Assembly: GCA_910587665.1 (NCBI GenBank)
Contig: CAJUMZ010000021.1
Span: 1-57,031 of the forward strand
Direction of reading: 5' to 3'
Length of the DNA stretch: 57,031 nucleotides
Source of the DNA: an uncultured Muribaculum sp.
Lineage (GTDB): Bacteria > Bacteroidota > Bacteroidia > Bacteroidales > Muribaculaceae
In this document: positions 1 through 8,763 of the stretch, in pieces
How the letters are laid out: every line of letters starts with the position of its first letter
Numbering within the stretch: position 1 is the stretch's first letter
Notes under the pieces: generated by a model
Databases searched by the model: none
What the model was told of the DNA's origin: nothing
What the model saw: the letters and a program-made list of their open reading frames with translations, nothing else
Made by a program: the position numbers and the translations under genes

Positions 1-1682
1 CGGTCACCCACCCGTCGTTCTCACAACGTCTTTTCTATGCCGACGGACCAGGCACCCGCCTTTACAACGGCTCCGTCAGCTCAATGATGTGGCTTACGCC
101 CGACCTGTACCGATGGCGCGGCTACAAGTACACATATAATAATCTCGGTTGGCTCACCAAGGCGGAGTACGGCGAAAACGAGACCATAACCACCGACAAG
201 AATCACTACACTGTAAGTATCTTAGACTTCTCCGAAAACGGCTCGATACGTCGCCTCCAGCGTCACGGGCGCAAGGATGACGGCAAATACGGTAAGATCG
301 ACAACCTACATCTAAACTACGACGGAAACCGACTCGTATCCGTCGTAGAAGATGCCGACCACGTCACCCGCGAGGGCGCAAACGACTTCATCGGTCGCGG
401 CAAGGCATACACCTACAACAGCGCAGGCGCGCTCACTTCCGACATGAATCGCAAGATAAACCGGATCATCTACGACAACCTCAACCGACCGACGAAAATA
501 GGCATGTCCACCGACGAGGTTATCGACCATGTATATTCACCCGATGGCACACGACTGCGCACCATCCACAACACCCCGCTCTTTTCTATACTGAATCCAA
601 CCGTAACTCCCGTGAAGATACCGGTGCGGCGTGACACGCTCGAATACTCCGGGCCCGTGGTCTACGAGAACGGGAAGGTAAGGCGGGTGCTGTTTGAGGG
701 AGGGTATGCCACGTTTGATGACAATGGTGTGCCGGGGTGGCACTACTTCCTGTGCGACCATACGGGGAGCGTGCGCGTCGTCACCGACATGTGGGGGCGG
801 CCCGAGCAGATCAACCACTACTACCCGTTCGGACTCCCGTTCGCCGACGCCGGCAAGGGCGCCGACCTCCAGCCATACAAGTTCGGCGGCAAGGAGCTCG
901 ACGCAATGTACGGTCTCCACACCTACGACTTCCACGCCCGCACCCTCATCCCCGACCTCTGCCGCTTTGACCGCCCCGACCCCCTCGCCGAAAAATACTA
1001 CCACCTCTCCCCCTACCTCTTCTGCGCCAACGACCCCGTCAACAACTCCGACCCCTCAGGAATGGAGATCTGGTTTAATGACTTCATGTACACCGCCGGA
1101 TGTGAATACTTTGGCGATGACGACTTCGTGCGCCGCAGCGTGCAGGCTATGAACATTGTCTACCAGTCAGGCGGTGACAAGCTCATCGACGACCTCGTCG
1201 CTTCTGAAAACATGTACTCATTTGTCCCCGGATCGGAAGGCAAATCATATATTTCAGGAGAAAACTACGGCAACGCTCAATCAACAATAAACACAGCATT
1301 AGGCAGAGACGAATTCATCTCGGCAATCGCCCATGAGTCTATGCACATGGGGCAATACCTAAACGGGCAAGGAGGGCAATCAATATTCAATGAAGTCGAG
1401 GCCTACGCCTTCTCTGCTATAATCAGCCTAAATTCTTCCCAAGCCCTTGGCATGGATGGGTTCAAAAGTAATGTACAAGCCGATAACCGGTACGGTCAAT
1501 CATTTAGCATTTTACAAAATGGTTATGACCAAGGAGCCTTTACTGATGCAATGTTTCTTTTTAAACGAGAGGCGAGCGCAAATAACACAGGAATATATAC
1601 CGCCTATCCATTAATGCCCAATAAGCGGAATCTATATCACCCTAATGTAAACTCAATGCTTTTAAAATATTCATCATGGTAA
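1..1682 (+). CDS. Rhs-family polymorphic toxin, 3' part, zinc-metallopeptidase-like tip
   Basis: The reading frame is open to the left edge, so the gene is cut by the window; 559 residues are visible from base 3. The first 350 residues show YD/Rhs-type repeats (for example YTYNNLGWLTKAEYGE and YTYNSAGALTSD), then the Rhs-associated core ending LFCANDPVNNSDPSGM near base 1065. The variable tip after it has HESMH (bases 1332-1346) followed by NEVEAYAF, an HExxH plus downstream Glu arrangement typical of gluzincin metallopeptidases, so a protease toxin is inferred. Rhs proteins display C-terminal toxins for delivery to neighbouring cells. The tip is AT-richer than the core, as expected of a swapped cassette. 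The 3' end overlaps the next gene by 7 bases. The export route and the substrate cannot be told from this window. Confidence 0.88.
   Translation, partial: VTHPSFSQRLFYADGPGTRLYNGSVSSMMWLTPDLYRWRGYKYTYNNLGWLTKAEYGENETITTDKNHYTVSILDFSENGSIRRLQRHGRKDDGKYGKIDNLHLNYDGNRLVSVVEDADHVTREGANDFIGRGKAYTYNSAGALTSDMNRKINRIIYDNLNRPTKIGMSTDEVIDHVYSPDGTRLRTIHNTPLFSILNPTVTPVKIPVRRDTLEYSGPVVYENGKVRRVLFEGGYATFDDNGVPGWHYFLCDHTGSVRVVTDMWGRPEQINHYYPFGLPFADAGKGADLQPYKFGGKELDAMYGLHTYDFHARTLIPDLCRFDRPDPLAEKYYHLSPYLFCANDPVNNSDPSGMEIWFNDFMYTAGCEYFGDDDFVRRSVQAMNIVYQSGGDKLIDDLVASENMYSFVPGSEGKSYISGENYGNAQSTINTALGRDEFISAIAHESMHMGQYLNGQGGQSIFNEVEAYAFSAIISLNSSQALGMDGFKSNVQADNRYGQSFSILQNGYDQGAFTDAMFLFKREASANNTGIYTAYPLMPNKRNLYHPNVNSMLLKYSSW
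669..1065 (+). repeat. Rhs core repeat, copy 1
   Basis: A 397-base GC-rich segment encodes the conserved Rhs-associated core (start NGKVRRVLFEGG, end NNSDPSGM). It recurs at 2190-2586 with the same length and roughly 90% identity by eye, and its first 141 bases recur at 5320-5460. Such homology allows tip exchange by recombination. Confidence 0.9.
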
Positions 1683-2188
1683 GATTAATAATTACATTTA
1701 TTCTATTGACATGTTGTCTGCACGTTCATTCTAATGAATCGATATTTAATCCAAATAATGATAGTATAATTTCCAAAATTATCAAAAGTGAACAAATCAT
1801 CATAACCGATTCACTAATTCCAGGCGACACCCTATATCGAGTGATCGGACACAGATGCTACGATTTAGAAGGCAATCGTTTTAAGCAATCCGGGACTATA
1901 GTACAAATACTTGTCTCACCACCAAAGGGTAATAATAGACGGACTGTAATCTCATCTTACAATATAAATGATTATAATGATTATGAATTTATCTATCAAC
2001 GCGAACTAAACCGAGTATCAGGATGGATCGACATGCTTGATGTCCCCAAACTAATCAAGGACAAGGAACCATGTATCAATAACGAACTTGAATTTGCCGA
2101 AGTCTTGGGATTGGTTTTTATGTATGATATTGTACCAAAAACAACTGAGAAAGCAACTGTCGAAAATGATTCCATTAATGACAAATAA
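1676..2188 (+). CDS. Probable immunity protein for the metallopeptidase Rhs tip (secreted)
   Basis: This is a 170-residue protein of unknown family. The N-terminus (MVRLIITFILLTCCLHVHS) is a signal peptide, so the product should leave the cytoplasm. The rest is AT-rich, with many Ile, Asn and Asp residues and no recognisable catalytic motif. Its start codon overlaps the end of the rhs gene by 7 bases, the usual position of a cognate immunity gene, and such overlap suggests translational coupling. The function is inferred from position only. If correct, the toxin would act in the periplasm or at the outer membrane. Confidence 0.7.
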   Translation: MVRLIITFILLTCCLHVHSNESIFNPNNDSIISKIIKSEQIIITDSLIPGDTLYRVIGHRCYDLEGNRFKQSGTIVQILVSPPKGNNRRTVISSYNINDYNDYEFIYQRELNRVSGWIDMLDVPKLIKDKEPCINNELEFAEVLGLVFMYDIVPKTTEKATVENDSINDK

Positions 2189-3146
2189 GAATGGCAAGGT
2201 GAAGAGGGTGCTGTTTGACGGAGGGTATGCCACGTTTGATGACAAGGGCGTGCCTGGGTGGCACTACTTCCTGTGCGACCACACGGGGAGCGTGCGCGTC
2301 GTGACCGACATGTGGGGGCGCCCTGAGCAGATCAACCATTACTACCCATTCGGACTCCCCTTCGCCGACGCCGGCAAGGGCGCAGACCTCCAGCCCTACA
2401 AATTCGGAGGCAAGGAGCTCGACGCAATGTACGGTCTCAACACCTACGACTTCCACGCCCGCATCCTTATCCCCGAACTCTACCGTTTCGACCGACCCGA
2501 CCCATTCGCCGAAAAATACCCACACCTCTCACCCTACCTTTTCTGCGCAAACGACCCCGTCAACAACTCCGACCCTACAGGAATGGACATATGGGACATT
2601 GACCAATGGGGCAACATCCTGAACCGTACGGAAAACAAGGACATGGATCAGTTCAGGCTTGTAAGACAGGACGGAAGCCAAAGGAAAGACGAGGAGGGCA
2701 ACGACTTAACCCTTGAATTTGACTACGGCACTGTCGAGACACAGGAAACCATCGACACCGGCAACGGCAAAAGCTTTGATGTATACAAGGTAAGGGGCGA
2801 CGAAAATGCGACTAAGCTCTTCGAATTTCTCAGCAACAACATATCCATTGAACCGTCATCTGTAGAGTTCAGCCAAATAAAAACCGGAATCGAGGGCGCA
2901 AACGGGCTAAATTTCATATCCTCAGGACATTCCCGCGGCTCCGAACCCGGCATGACCCACCTATATCTCAACCAATTGCAGCACGGCTACCATATCCGGT
3001 CAATGACTCACTCACATCCAGCGTCAGACTATGCCGGTAACAGCGACATAGAATTTGCCAAAGGTGTGCATAAAATAAACGGCAGTCCAATTTTAAATTT
3101 CATATATTATGTCCCAAAGAACAAATATTTACAATTTTATCCATAG
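2178..3146 (+). CDS. Displaced (orphan) Rhs tip with JAB-like toxin domain
   Basis: This is a 322-residue fragment rather than a full rhs gene. It starts directly with the Rhs core (NGKVKRVLFDGG) without the long YD-repeat shell. The ATG at 2178 is the nearest start; the frame stays open further up only inside the preceding gene. After the core ending NNSDPTGM, a 190-residue tip carries THSHPASDYAGNSD (bases 3006-3047), an HxHP...SD arrangement like the JAMM metal site of JAB-like toxin domains. Such domains are predicted isopeptidases or deubiquitinase-like enzymes. Alone it lacks delivery parts, so it is probably a stored or formerly used tip that could recombine with the upstream gene through the shared core. 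Whether it is translated is uncertain. Confidence 0.75.
   Translation: MTNKNGKVKRVLFDGGYATFDDKGVPGWHYFLCDHTGSVRVVTDMWGRPEQINHYYPFGLPFADAGKGADLQPYKFGGKELDAMYGLNTYDFHARILIPELYRFDRPDPFAEKYPHLSPYLFCANDPVNNSDPTGMDIWDIDQWGNILNRTENKDMDQFRLVRQDGSQRKDEEGNDLTLEFDYGTVETQETIDTGNGKSFDVYKVRGDENATKLFEFLSNNISIEPSSVEFSQIKTGIEGANGLNFISSGHSRGSEPGMTHLYLNQLQHGYHIRSMTHSHPASDYAGNSDIEFAKGVHKINGSPILNFIYYVPKNKYLQFYP
2190..2586 (+). repeat. Rhs core repeat, copy 2
   Basis: Second 397-base copy of the segment at 669-1065, differing at scattered, mostly third-codon positions. The encoded core is full length and in frame with the JAB-like tip. Confidence 0.9.
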
Positions 3147-3687
3147 ACTCATTGCTACTTTAACATTAGTTATAATATCCCCAGTACAATATATTCACAG
3201 CCAATCTGCAGAACTCAATTCAAATAAGGATAGGTACATCTTAGATATTCCTGTAGCCATCCCCATAGAGTTACATTTATTTAATCAACTAGACTCTATT
3301 ATTTCTAATGACAAAGAAATAAACAAATACAAATATTATGATCTTTGCTTTTATCATGCATCAGATACACTGTTAAGATCAGAACCACAAAAAATCACAA
3401 AAAATGATAGCATTATAATCATTATGTATTCCTGCGATGTAGTTCCCGGATGGAGTAATAACGACTATCTTTGTAGATACAAAGGGAAAAACTATATCTT
3501 GCCTCCAAATACAATTCCAGAATTAATTTCCCCCCAAAATAAAAAGTTACACCTATCAATCAATAAGCGAATTTATGTCAATCAGCTTTTAAGATTGTTA
3601 GAACCGACTGTACTTACTGGAGATATCTCAGGGAAACTGCATGTCGAAAGCAAGGACTCTGACTTATATTTTAGAGTTACTGAATAA
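3109..3687 (+). CDS. Probable immunity protein for the JAB-like tip (secreted)
   Basis: This is a 192-residue protein of unknown family. A hydrophobic N-terminal stretch (about residues 12-32, ending near YIHSQS) looks like a signal peptide. The remainder is AT-rich and without known motif. The gene overlaps the 3' end of the Rhs tip by 38 bases, which ties it to that toxin. The immunity role is inferred from position; no sequence family was recognised. Confidence 0.65.
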   Translation: MSQRTNIYNFIHRLIATLTLVIISPVQYIHSQSAELNSNKDRYILDIPVAIPIELHLFNQLDSIISNDKEINKYKYYDLCFYHASDTLLRSEPQKITKNDSIIIIMYSCDVVPGWSNNDYLCRYKGKNYILPPNTIPELISPQNKKLHLSINKRIYVNQLLRLLEPTVLTGDISGKLHVESKDSDLYFRVTE

Positions 3688-3771
3688 ATGTATTCTTATA
3701 CACATTTTTTAATCAAGCAAATTATTACTACCAATGGAGAACAATACGACTGAAATATCCCCCGCGTCTAT

Positions 3772-3822
3772 ACTAACTCTTCTGCACTAACGACCCACAC
3801 CAACTACACCGACCCGACCTGG
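3772..3822 (+). pseudogene. Decayed remnant of the Rhs core end
   Basis: The stretch CTCTTCTGCACTAACGACCC followed by CCAACTACACCGACCC matches the end of the Rhs core (LFCANDPVNNSDP) at the DNA level. A frameshift separates the LFCTND part from the TNYTDP part. It sits directly before the next immunity-like gene, so a third tip once stood here and its toxin has been lost. Confidence 0.7.
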
Positions 3823-3835
3823 CATATTAAATTCA

Positions 3836-4477
3836 ATGAACATGATATATTTTTTTAAAATTAAAATTTCAGTACTTGTAATATTATTCTCATTATGTTG
3901 CAAGTCTATGATAGCTATTGATTTTCCCTCTGAGAAATATCGACACGGGATAGATTTTAATAAGATTGACAGTATCGTAATAATGACCATAGATCCGATG
4001 TCTGTCGGCTTCGGTCCTATAATCTATGATCGAACTCATTTTGAAGACACTTTCAATTATTTTATTGATCCCATACACTCTACCGAAGTATACAAATTTG
4101 TAATCACGGAATCAAAAGATAAAATGTTTATAGCAACAGCCATGTCCTACTTTAAGCCTTATGAAAAAGATAGAATCAAAATTTATCCAAATGACGTAAA
4201 AATAAATGAAGGAATAGACTGGCATCAATCACTGCATTCGAAATGGCAAACAAACGATCCGATTGAAACACGAACCAGAATCCAGTTCTACATGAAGGAT
4301 GGCGACGTAGTGACGGCATTTGCCTCCCCTACAAGTTTTGATATTTTCAATTATAGATATGCTTCACCACAATTTTCCAAAATATTACAAAACTATCTCT
4401 GGTATTTTTCTGATGAAGCAGTTATTAATAACAGTAAACGGATATTGGAAAACAATCTTCGTGAAACTGAATTATAA
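3836..4477 (+). CDS. Orphan immunity-like secreted protein
   Basis: A 213-residue protein with an N-terminal signal peptide (hydrophobic about residues 9-27, LVILFSLCCKSMIA). No family was recognised. It is AT-rich and lies between a decayed Rhs core scrap and another immunity-like gene, with no toxin domain of its own next to it. By position it is probably an orphan immunity gene retained after toxin loss, which would protect against kin carrying that tip. An alternative start lies two codons downstream at 3842. Confidence 0.6.
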   Translation: MNMIYFFKIKISVLVILFSLCCKSMIAIDFPSEKYRHGIDFNKIDSIVIMTIDPMSVGFGPIIYDRTHFEDTFNYFIDPIHSTEVYKFVITESKDKMFIATAMSYFKPYEKDRIKIYPNDVKINEGIDWHQSLHSKWQTNDPIETRTRIQFYMKDGDVVTAFASPTSFDIFNYRYASPQFSKILQNYLWYFSDEAVINNSKRILENNLRETEL

Positions 4478-4549
4478 TATGTTTTTGTGATTGAACGCCT
4501 TGAGAATTACCTAATAATCCAATGCTAAATCCCACAATTGATATTGACG

Positions 4550-5230
4550 ATGAAATATTTCGAAATCTGCGACTCTATTGACACCAAGGTAATCGGTCAT
4601 GATTTTCCACAATCTTACAAATTAAAAAAAGGATTTAATCCTGATGCCACTAATTCATTTTATGATACTTGCCGATCTTGGAGAGATAACAAATTCCCTA
4701 CATTCACCCCAAATCTAAACGGACTACAATTAAATAAGCGATGTAAAATTACGGATTCTTTGTCTACCTGTTTTTTGCATGTACCCCTGCTCAATAAACG
4801 CACCCTGGATCTTTTTAATGAATTTAATTTGTGTGAACACCGGGTATATCCGGCCAAAGTCTATTGGAAAGAGGAATTGCAATATTATTTTTTGTTTCCG
4901 ATAGACCCTATGGAAAAGTATATAATCTGGAATGAAAGCAGATTTAAGCTGGTTGTCCGTGGAGAGGAACTGAATATGCCGACAGTGAACTCAAAGGATG
5001 AGTTTATTGAGGAATCACGCAAATTAAGAGTCTCAGCCTACAGGAACGCCAGAGAACAAATCATTGAGCTTAAAGTTGACAGCAATTTCAATTTAGATTT
5101 TTTTATTCTGAAAAGAATAGGCTCTGCTTTATCTTATTTTGTAAGTCAAAGATTAATGGATGCGATAAACCAGAACGGAATCACCGGGTTCTCAATAAAA
5201 AGTGAGTTTACCATAACCAAAGCCAATTGA
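4550..5230 (+). CDS. Orphan immunity-like protein, possibly Imm11/Imm43-like
   Basis: A 226-residue protein taken from the ATG at 4550; a TTG four codons upstream is also in frame. It has no signal peptide and so is probably cytoplasmic, unlike its three immunity-like neighbours. The C-terminal part (RLMDAINQNGITGFSI) resembles the ending of DUF1629/Imm11-type or Imm43-type immunity proteins, in which a helix is followed by a G-I-T-G strand. That match is from memory and weak. No toxin gene precedes it. It is followed by a third, truncated Rhs core. Confidence 0.55.
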   Translation: MKYFEICDSIDTKVIGHDFPQSYKLKKGFNPDATNSFYDTCRSWRDNKFPTFTPNLNGLQLNKRCKITDSLSTCFLHVPLLNKRTLDLFNEFNLCEHRVYPAKVYWKEELQYYFLFPIDPMEKYIIWNESRFKLVVRGEELNMPTVNSKDEFIEESRKLRVSAYRNAREQIIELKVDSNFNLDFFILKRIGSALSYFVSQRLMDAINQNGITGFSIKSEFTITKAN

Positions 5231-5319
5231 TTTCTATATGGTTAATGCATTATTTTCAATTTCTGAACAATAACATGAGATATCGTATTGCAATCAATAA
5301 TCATTTAAGTAACAACTTG

Positions 5320-5460
5320 CACGGCAAAGTGAAGCGGGTGCTGTTTGACGGCGGGTATGCCACGTTCGGCGACACCGGCGTGCCGGGGTGGCACTACTTC
5401 CTGTGCGACCACACCGGGAGCGTGCGCGTAGTGACCGACATGTGGGGGCGAGCGGAGCAA
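5320..5460 (+). pseudogene. Truncated Rhs core, copy 3
   Basis: The first 141 bases of the Rhs core repeat (GKVKRVLFDGGYATFGD to VVTDMWGRAEQ) are present and in frame, then homology stops abruptly at about 5460. The open frame runs to 5490 through unrelated residues and no toxin domain follows. This marks the right boundary of the Rhs cassette array. Confidence 0.85.
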
Positions 5461-5504
5461 TGCAAAAAATCTATATTGTCCGAGGCTTGATGAGCGATGA
5501 GTAT

Positions 5505-5539
5505 TTTGTTTGGGATGTAGGATTTATTAGCTATTTTTG
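5505..5539 (+). promoter_or_regulatory. Bacteroidetes-type promoter for the GH97 gene
   Basis: TATTTTTG at 5532-5539 fits the -7 box TAnnTTTG. TTTG at 5509-5512 lies 19 bases upstream in the -33 position. The predicted leader is about 40 bases. Confidence 0.6.
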
Positions 5540-5586
5540 CATGAATTAGCATCAGAGGTAATTATTAATCATAAGGATATAACTAT

Positions 5587-7347
5587 ATGAAGAGGTCGAT
5601 GGTAATCGAAGCGGGAAGAGCTGCGGCGATAGGTCTGGTTGCCTGCGTCGCATTATGCGCGGAAGGACAGGTGTCGCCAAACGGGAAAATCGAGGTAACC
5701 GCCGATGGAGACTCAGGGCTTTCCGTAATATGCCATAATTCCGGTAAAGGGGTTAAAGTGATGGAAATCGAGTGTGGGAAAGCCACGCCCGACAGTAAAT
5801 CGACAAAGAAATACAAGGTGTCGTACAATATGCTTACCGGCAAGCGGTCGCACTGCACCAACCAATACCGAGAACAGGCATATACGCTTTCTTCGGGTCA
5901 AAAGTTGTTGATGCGGGCATATGACGACGGCATAGCATGGCACAGCGACGCTCCGGATCGAGTCGACCTGTCGGAAGCGTCTCACCGGTATCTAATGCGG
6001 TGGAACGAGGCTTATGAAGGATTCTTTCCGGAAGATGAGAAAGAGACAGAGGGCGACCGTTGGGGCTACCCCGCCCTGTTCCGATACACCGACGGCACAT
6101 GGCTGCTGCTCTCAGAGTCAAACCTTGACGCCGATTGCGCCGCGGCAAGCATGCACAGCACCGCACGTACAGGCGAATATGACCTTATTCCCGACGGACC
6201 GGGTGAAAAAGGATGGCAGACCGCAATAATTGGCACATTGGACGACGTGGTGGCATCAACGCTTGTCACCGACAATTCGGCTCCCTGCCGCCTCGACGAC
6301 ACATCATGGATCGAGCCGGGAACCGCATCGTGGGTATACTGGGCATACAACCACGGGTCCAATGACTACGAGATCATCCGCAAGTATGTTGACATGGCTG
6401 TGGAATTGGGATTGCCCTATGTGCTGATCGACGCCGAATGGGATGAGATGAAAGACGGGAAGAGCGTGGAAGATGCCGTAAGCTACGCCGTGCAACGGGG
6501 CATAAAGCCGATAATCTGGTACAACTCCTCGGTGGGATGGATCAACGGCGCGCCCGGACCGAAATTCCGTCTCAACAAGCCGGAGGATCGCGAGCGTGAA
6601 TTTGCCTGGTGTGAGAAAATCGGGGTCAAGGGGGTCAAGATTGACTTCTTTTCCGGCGACACCAATTTAAACATCCGCTACATGACGGAACTGTTGGAGT
6701 GTGCCGCCAAGCATCACCTGCTGGTTAATTTCCACGGAGCGACAGTGCCCCGCGGCTGGCAAAGGACATATCCCAACCTTATCAGTACGGAAGGGGTATA
6801 CGGAGCGGAATGGTACAACAATGTGCCTACATTCACCGACCGCGCCGCCTCCCATAACGCCATGCTGCCATTCACAAGAAACGTGATCGGCTCGATGGAC
6901 TACACTCCCTGTGCATTCTCCGACTCCCAGCATCCTCATATCACCACGCGCGGACACGAGCTTGCATTGACGATTCTCTATGAGTCAGGCATACAGCATC
7001 TTGCCGACCGACCGGAAAGCTTTTTGTCACAGCCTGATGAGGTCAGACAATTTTTAGGCTCATTCCCTACGGCGTGGGATGACACTATGCTGCTAAACGG
7101 TGAGCCGGGGCGTTATGCAGTCTTAGCCCGCAGAAAGGGAGAAAAGTGGTACATCGCCGGAATCAACGGCACAGATGAGCCGATGGAGCTGCATCTTTCG
7201 ACAGGCAAATTGCCCAAGAAAGCAAGGACAGGAAAGAAAAAGTTTTTTACCGACAATGAAGATTCGTCGGATTGGGTCATCAGAGAAATCAAAGGCATGC
7301 CGTCAACTATCACACTTGCTCCCCGCGGGGGATTTGTAATAAAATAA
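5587..7347 (+). CDS. Glycoside hydrolase family 97 (alpha-glucosidase/alpha-galactosidase type)
   Basis: A 586-residue secreted enzyme with an N-terminal signal peptide (to about residue 27). The GH97 N-terminal beta-domain follows, then the catalytic barrel from about residue 245 (GTASWVYWAYNHG). D353 in GVKIDFFSGD sits where retaining GH97 members carry their nucleophile. E402 in ISTEGVYGAEW follows as acid/base candidate. This pattern favours the retaining alpha-galactosidase-like branch over the inverting SusB branch. The protein is shorter than the usual 640-740 residues, mainly in the N-terminal domain. It stands alone with its own promoter and no SusC/SusD pair. Its substrate is therefore open. 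Confidence 0.85.
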   Translation: MKRSMVIEAGRAAAIGLVACVALCAEGQVSPNGKIEVTADGDSGLSVICHNSGKGVKVMEIECGKATPDSKSTKKYKVSYNMLTGKRSHCTNQYREQAYTLSSGQKLLMRAYDDGIAWHSDAPDRVDLSEASHRYLMRWNEAYEGFFPEDEKETEGDRWGYPALFRYTDGTWLLLSESNLDADCAAASMHSTARTGEYDLIPDGPGEKGWQTAIIGTLDDVVASTLVTDNSAPCRLDDTSWIEPGTASWVYWAYNHGSNDYEIIRKYVDMAVELGLPYVLIDAEWDEMKDGKSVEDAVSYAVQRGIKPIIWYNSSVGWINGAPGPKFRLNKPEDREREFAWCEKIGVKGVKIDFFSGDTNLNIRYMTELLECAAKHHLLVNFHGATVPRGWQRTYPNLISTEGVYGAEWYNNVPTFTDRAASHNAMLPFTRNVIGSMDYTPCAFSDSQHPHITTRGHELALTILYESGIQHLADRPESFLSQPDEVRQFLGSFPTAWDDTMLLNGEPGRYAVLARRKGEKWYIAGINGTDEPMELHLSTGKLPKKARTGKKKFFTDNEDSSDWVIREIKGMPSTITLAPRGGFVIK

Positions 7348-7391
7348 TCACATTTTATATATGGCGAGAGACTGATGTCGCAATAATTGCT

Positions 7392-7399
7392 TAAATTTG
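7392..7399 (+). promoter_or_regulatory. Probable -7 box for tyrS
   Basis: TAAATTTG matches TAnnTTTG, 44 bases before the tyrS start. No convincing -33 element was found. Confidence 0.45.
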
Positions 7400-7443
7400 C
7401 ACCTTAATTACAATGACATACAAAAATTATAACAGATAATTCG

Positions 7444-8736
7444 ATGAATTTTATTGAAGAACTAAAGTGGCGCGGCATGCTCCACACCATGATTCCGGGC
7501 ACCGACGAGCTCCTCGACAAGGAACAAGTGACAGCTTACCTCGGAATCGATCCCACCGCCGACTCTCTTCACATCGGTCACCTCTGCGGCGTGATGATAC
7601 TACGCCATTTCCAGCGTTGCGGGCATAAGCCCATCGCTTTGGTAGGCGGTGCCACCGGTATGATCGGCGACCCATCCGGAAAATCGGCGGAGCGCAACCT
7701 GCTTGACGAGGCTACCCTGCGCCATAACCAGGAAGCTCTCAAGAAGCAGCTTTCAAAATTCCTTGATTTCGAATCTGACGCATCCAATCGCGCGGAGCTG
7801 GTTAACAATTACGACTGGATGAAGGATTTCTCTTTCCTTGACTTTGCCCGCACTGTTGGCAAGCATATCACCGTCAATTACATGATGGCCAAAGACTCCG
7901 TGAAAAAACGTTTAAATGGCGAGGCGCGCGACGGACTGTCGTTTACCGAGTTTACATATCAGCTACTTCAAGGCTACGACTTCCTCCATCTTTTCGAGAC
8001 AAAAGGGTGCAAGCTTCAGATGGGAGGCTCTGACCAATGGGGCAACATGACCACAGGCACCGAGCTTATACGCCGCACCAACGGAGGTGAGGCATACGCC
8101 CTTACATGCCCGCTGATCACAAAAGCCGACGGCACTAAATTCGGGAAGACCGAGAGCGGCAATGTTTGGCTTGACGCCCGCTACACATCCCCCTACAAGT
8201 TCTACCAGTTCTGGCTGAATGTTTCCGACGAGGATGCTGAGCGTTACATCAAGATATTCACGTTCCTCACTCAGGAAGAGGTCGACGAGCTTATCGCCGC
8301 CCAGAAAGCCGATCCCGGACTGCGCCCGCTTCAGAAGCGCCTTGCAAAAGAAGTCACCACAATGGTACACTCCGAGGCCGACTATAACGCGGCAGTCGAG
8401 GCGTCACAGATATTATTCAGCAACAAGGCCGGCGAGCTGCTTCACAATATCGACGAGCAGACACTTCTCGATATATTCGAGGGCGTGGATAAATTTGAGA
8501 TAGAGCGTGGCGACCTTGACGGCTCTGTCAATATTGCGTCGCTTCTCACCGACAAGGCGAAAGTGTTCCCCAGCAAAGGTGAATTGCGCAAGCTTGCCCA
8601 AGGCAACGGACTGTCGATCAACAAGGATAAAGTGACCGACATAAATCTTCCCGCTACCGAGACCATGCTTCTCAACGGCAAATATATACTTATCCAGAAA
8701 GGAAAGAAAAACTATTATCTTCTCATCGTAAAATAA
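7444..8736 (+). CDS. tyrS: Tyrosyl-tRNA synthetase
   Basis: A 430-residue cytoplasmic class I aminoacyl-tRNA synthetase that charges tRNA-Tyr. The HIGH signature appears literally at residues 43-46. The tyrosine-binding region SDQWGN is at about 196-201. KFGKT at 232-236 takes the place of KMSKS. The last 80 residues form an S4-like RNA-binding domain (SKGELRKLAQGNGLSIN). Length is normal for the bacterial enzyme. It is monocistronic, with a promoter upstream and a strong terminator behind. Confidence 0.97.
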   Translation: MNFIEELKWRGMLHTMIPGTDELLDKEQVTAYLGIDPTADSLHIGHLCGVMILRHFQRCGHKPIALVGGATGMIGDPSGKSAERNLLDEATLRHNQEALKKQLSKFLDFESDASNRAELVNNYDWMKDFSFLDFARTVGKHITVNYMMAKDSVKKRLNGEARDGLSFTEFTYQLLQGYDFLHLFETKGCKLQMGGSDQWGNMTTGTELIRRTNGGEAYALTCPLITKADGTKFGKTESGNVWLDARYTSPYKFYQFWLNVSDEDAERYIKIFTFLTQEEVDELIAAQKADPGLRPLQKRLAKEVTTMVHSEADYNAAVEASQILFSNKAGELLHNIDEQTLLDIFEGVDKFEIERGDLDGSVNIASLLTDKAKVFPSKGELRKLAQGNGLSINKDKVTDINLPATETMLLNGKYILIQKGKKNYYLLIVK

Positions 8737-8763
8737 ACTACGCGACGAGAATACTGAATAAAC

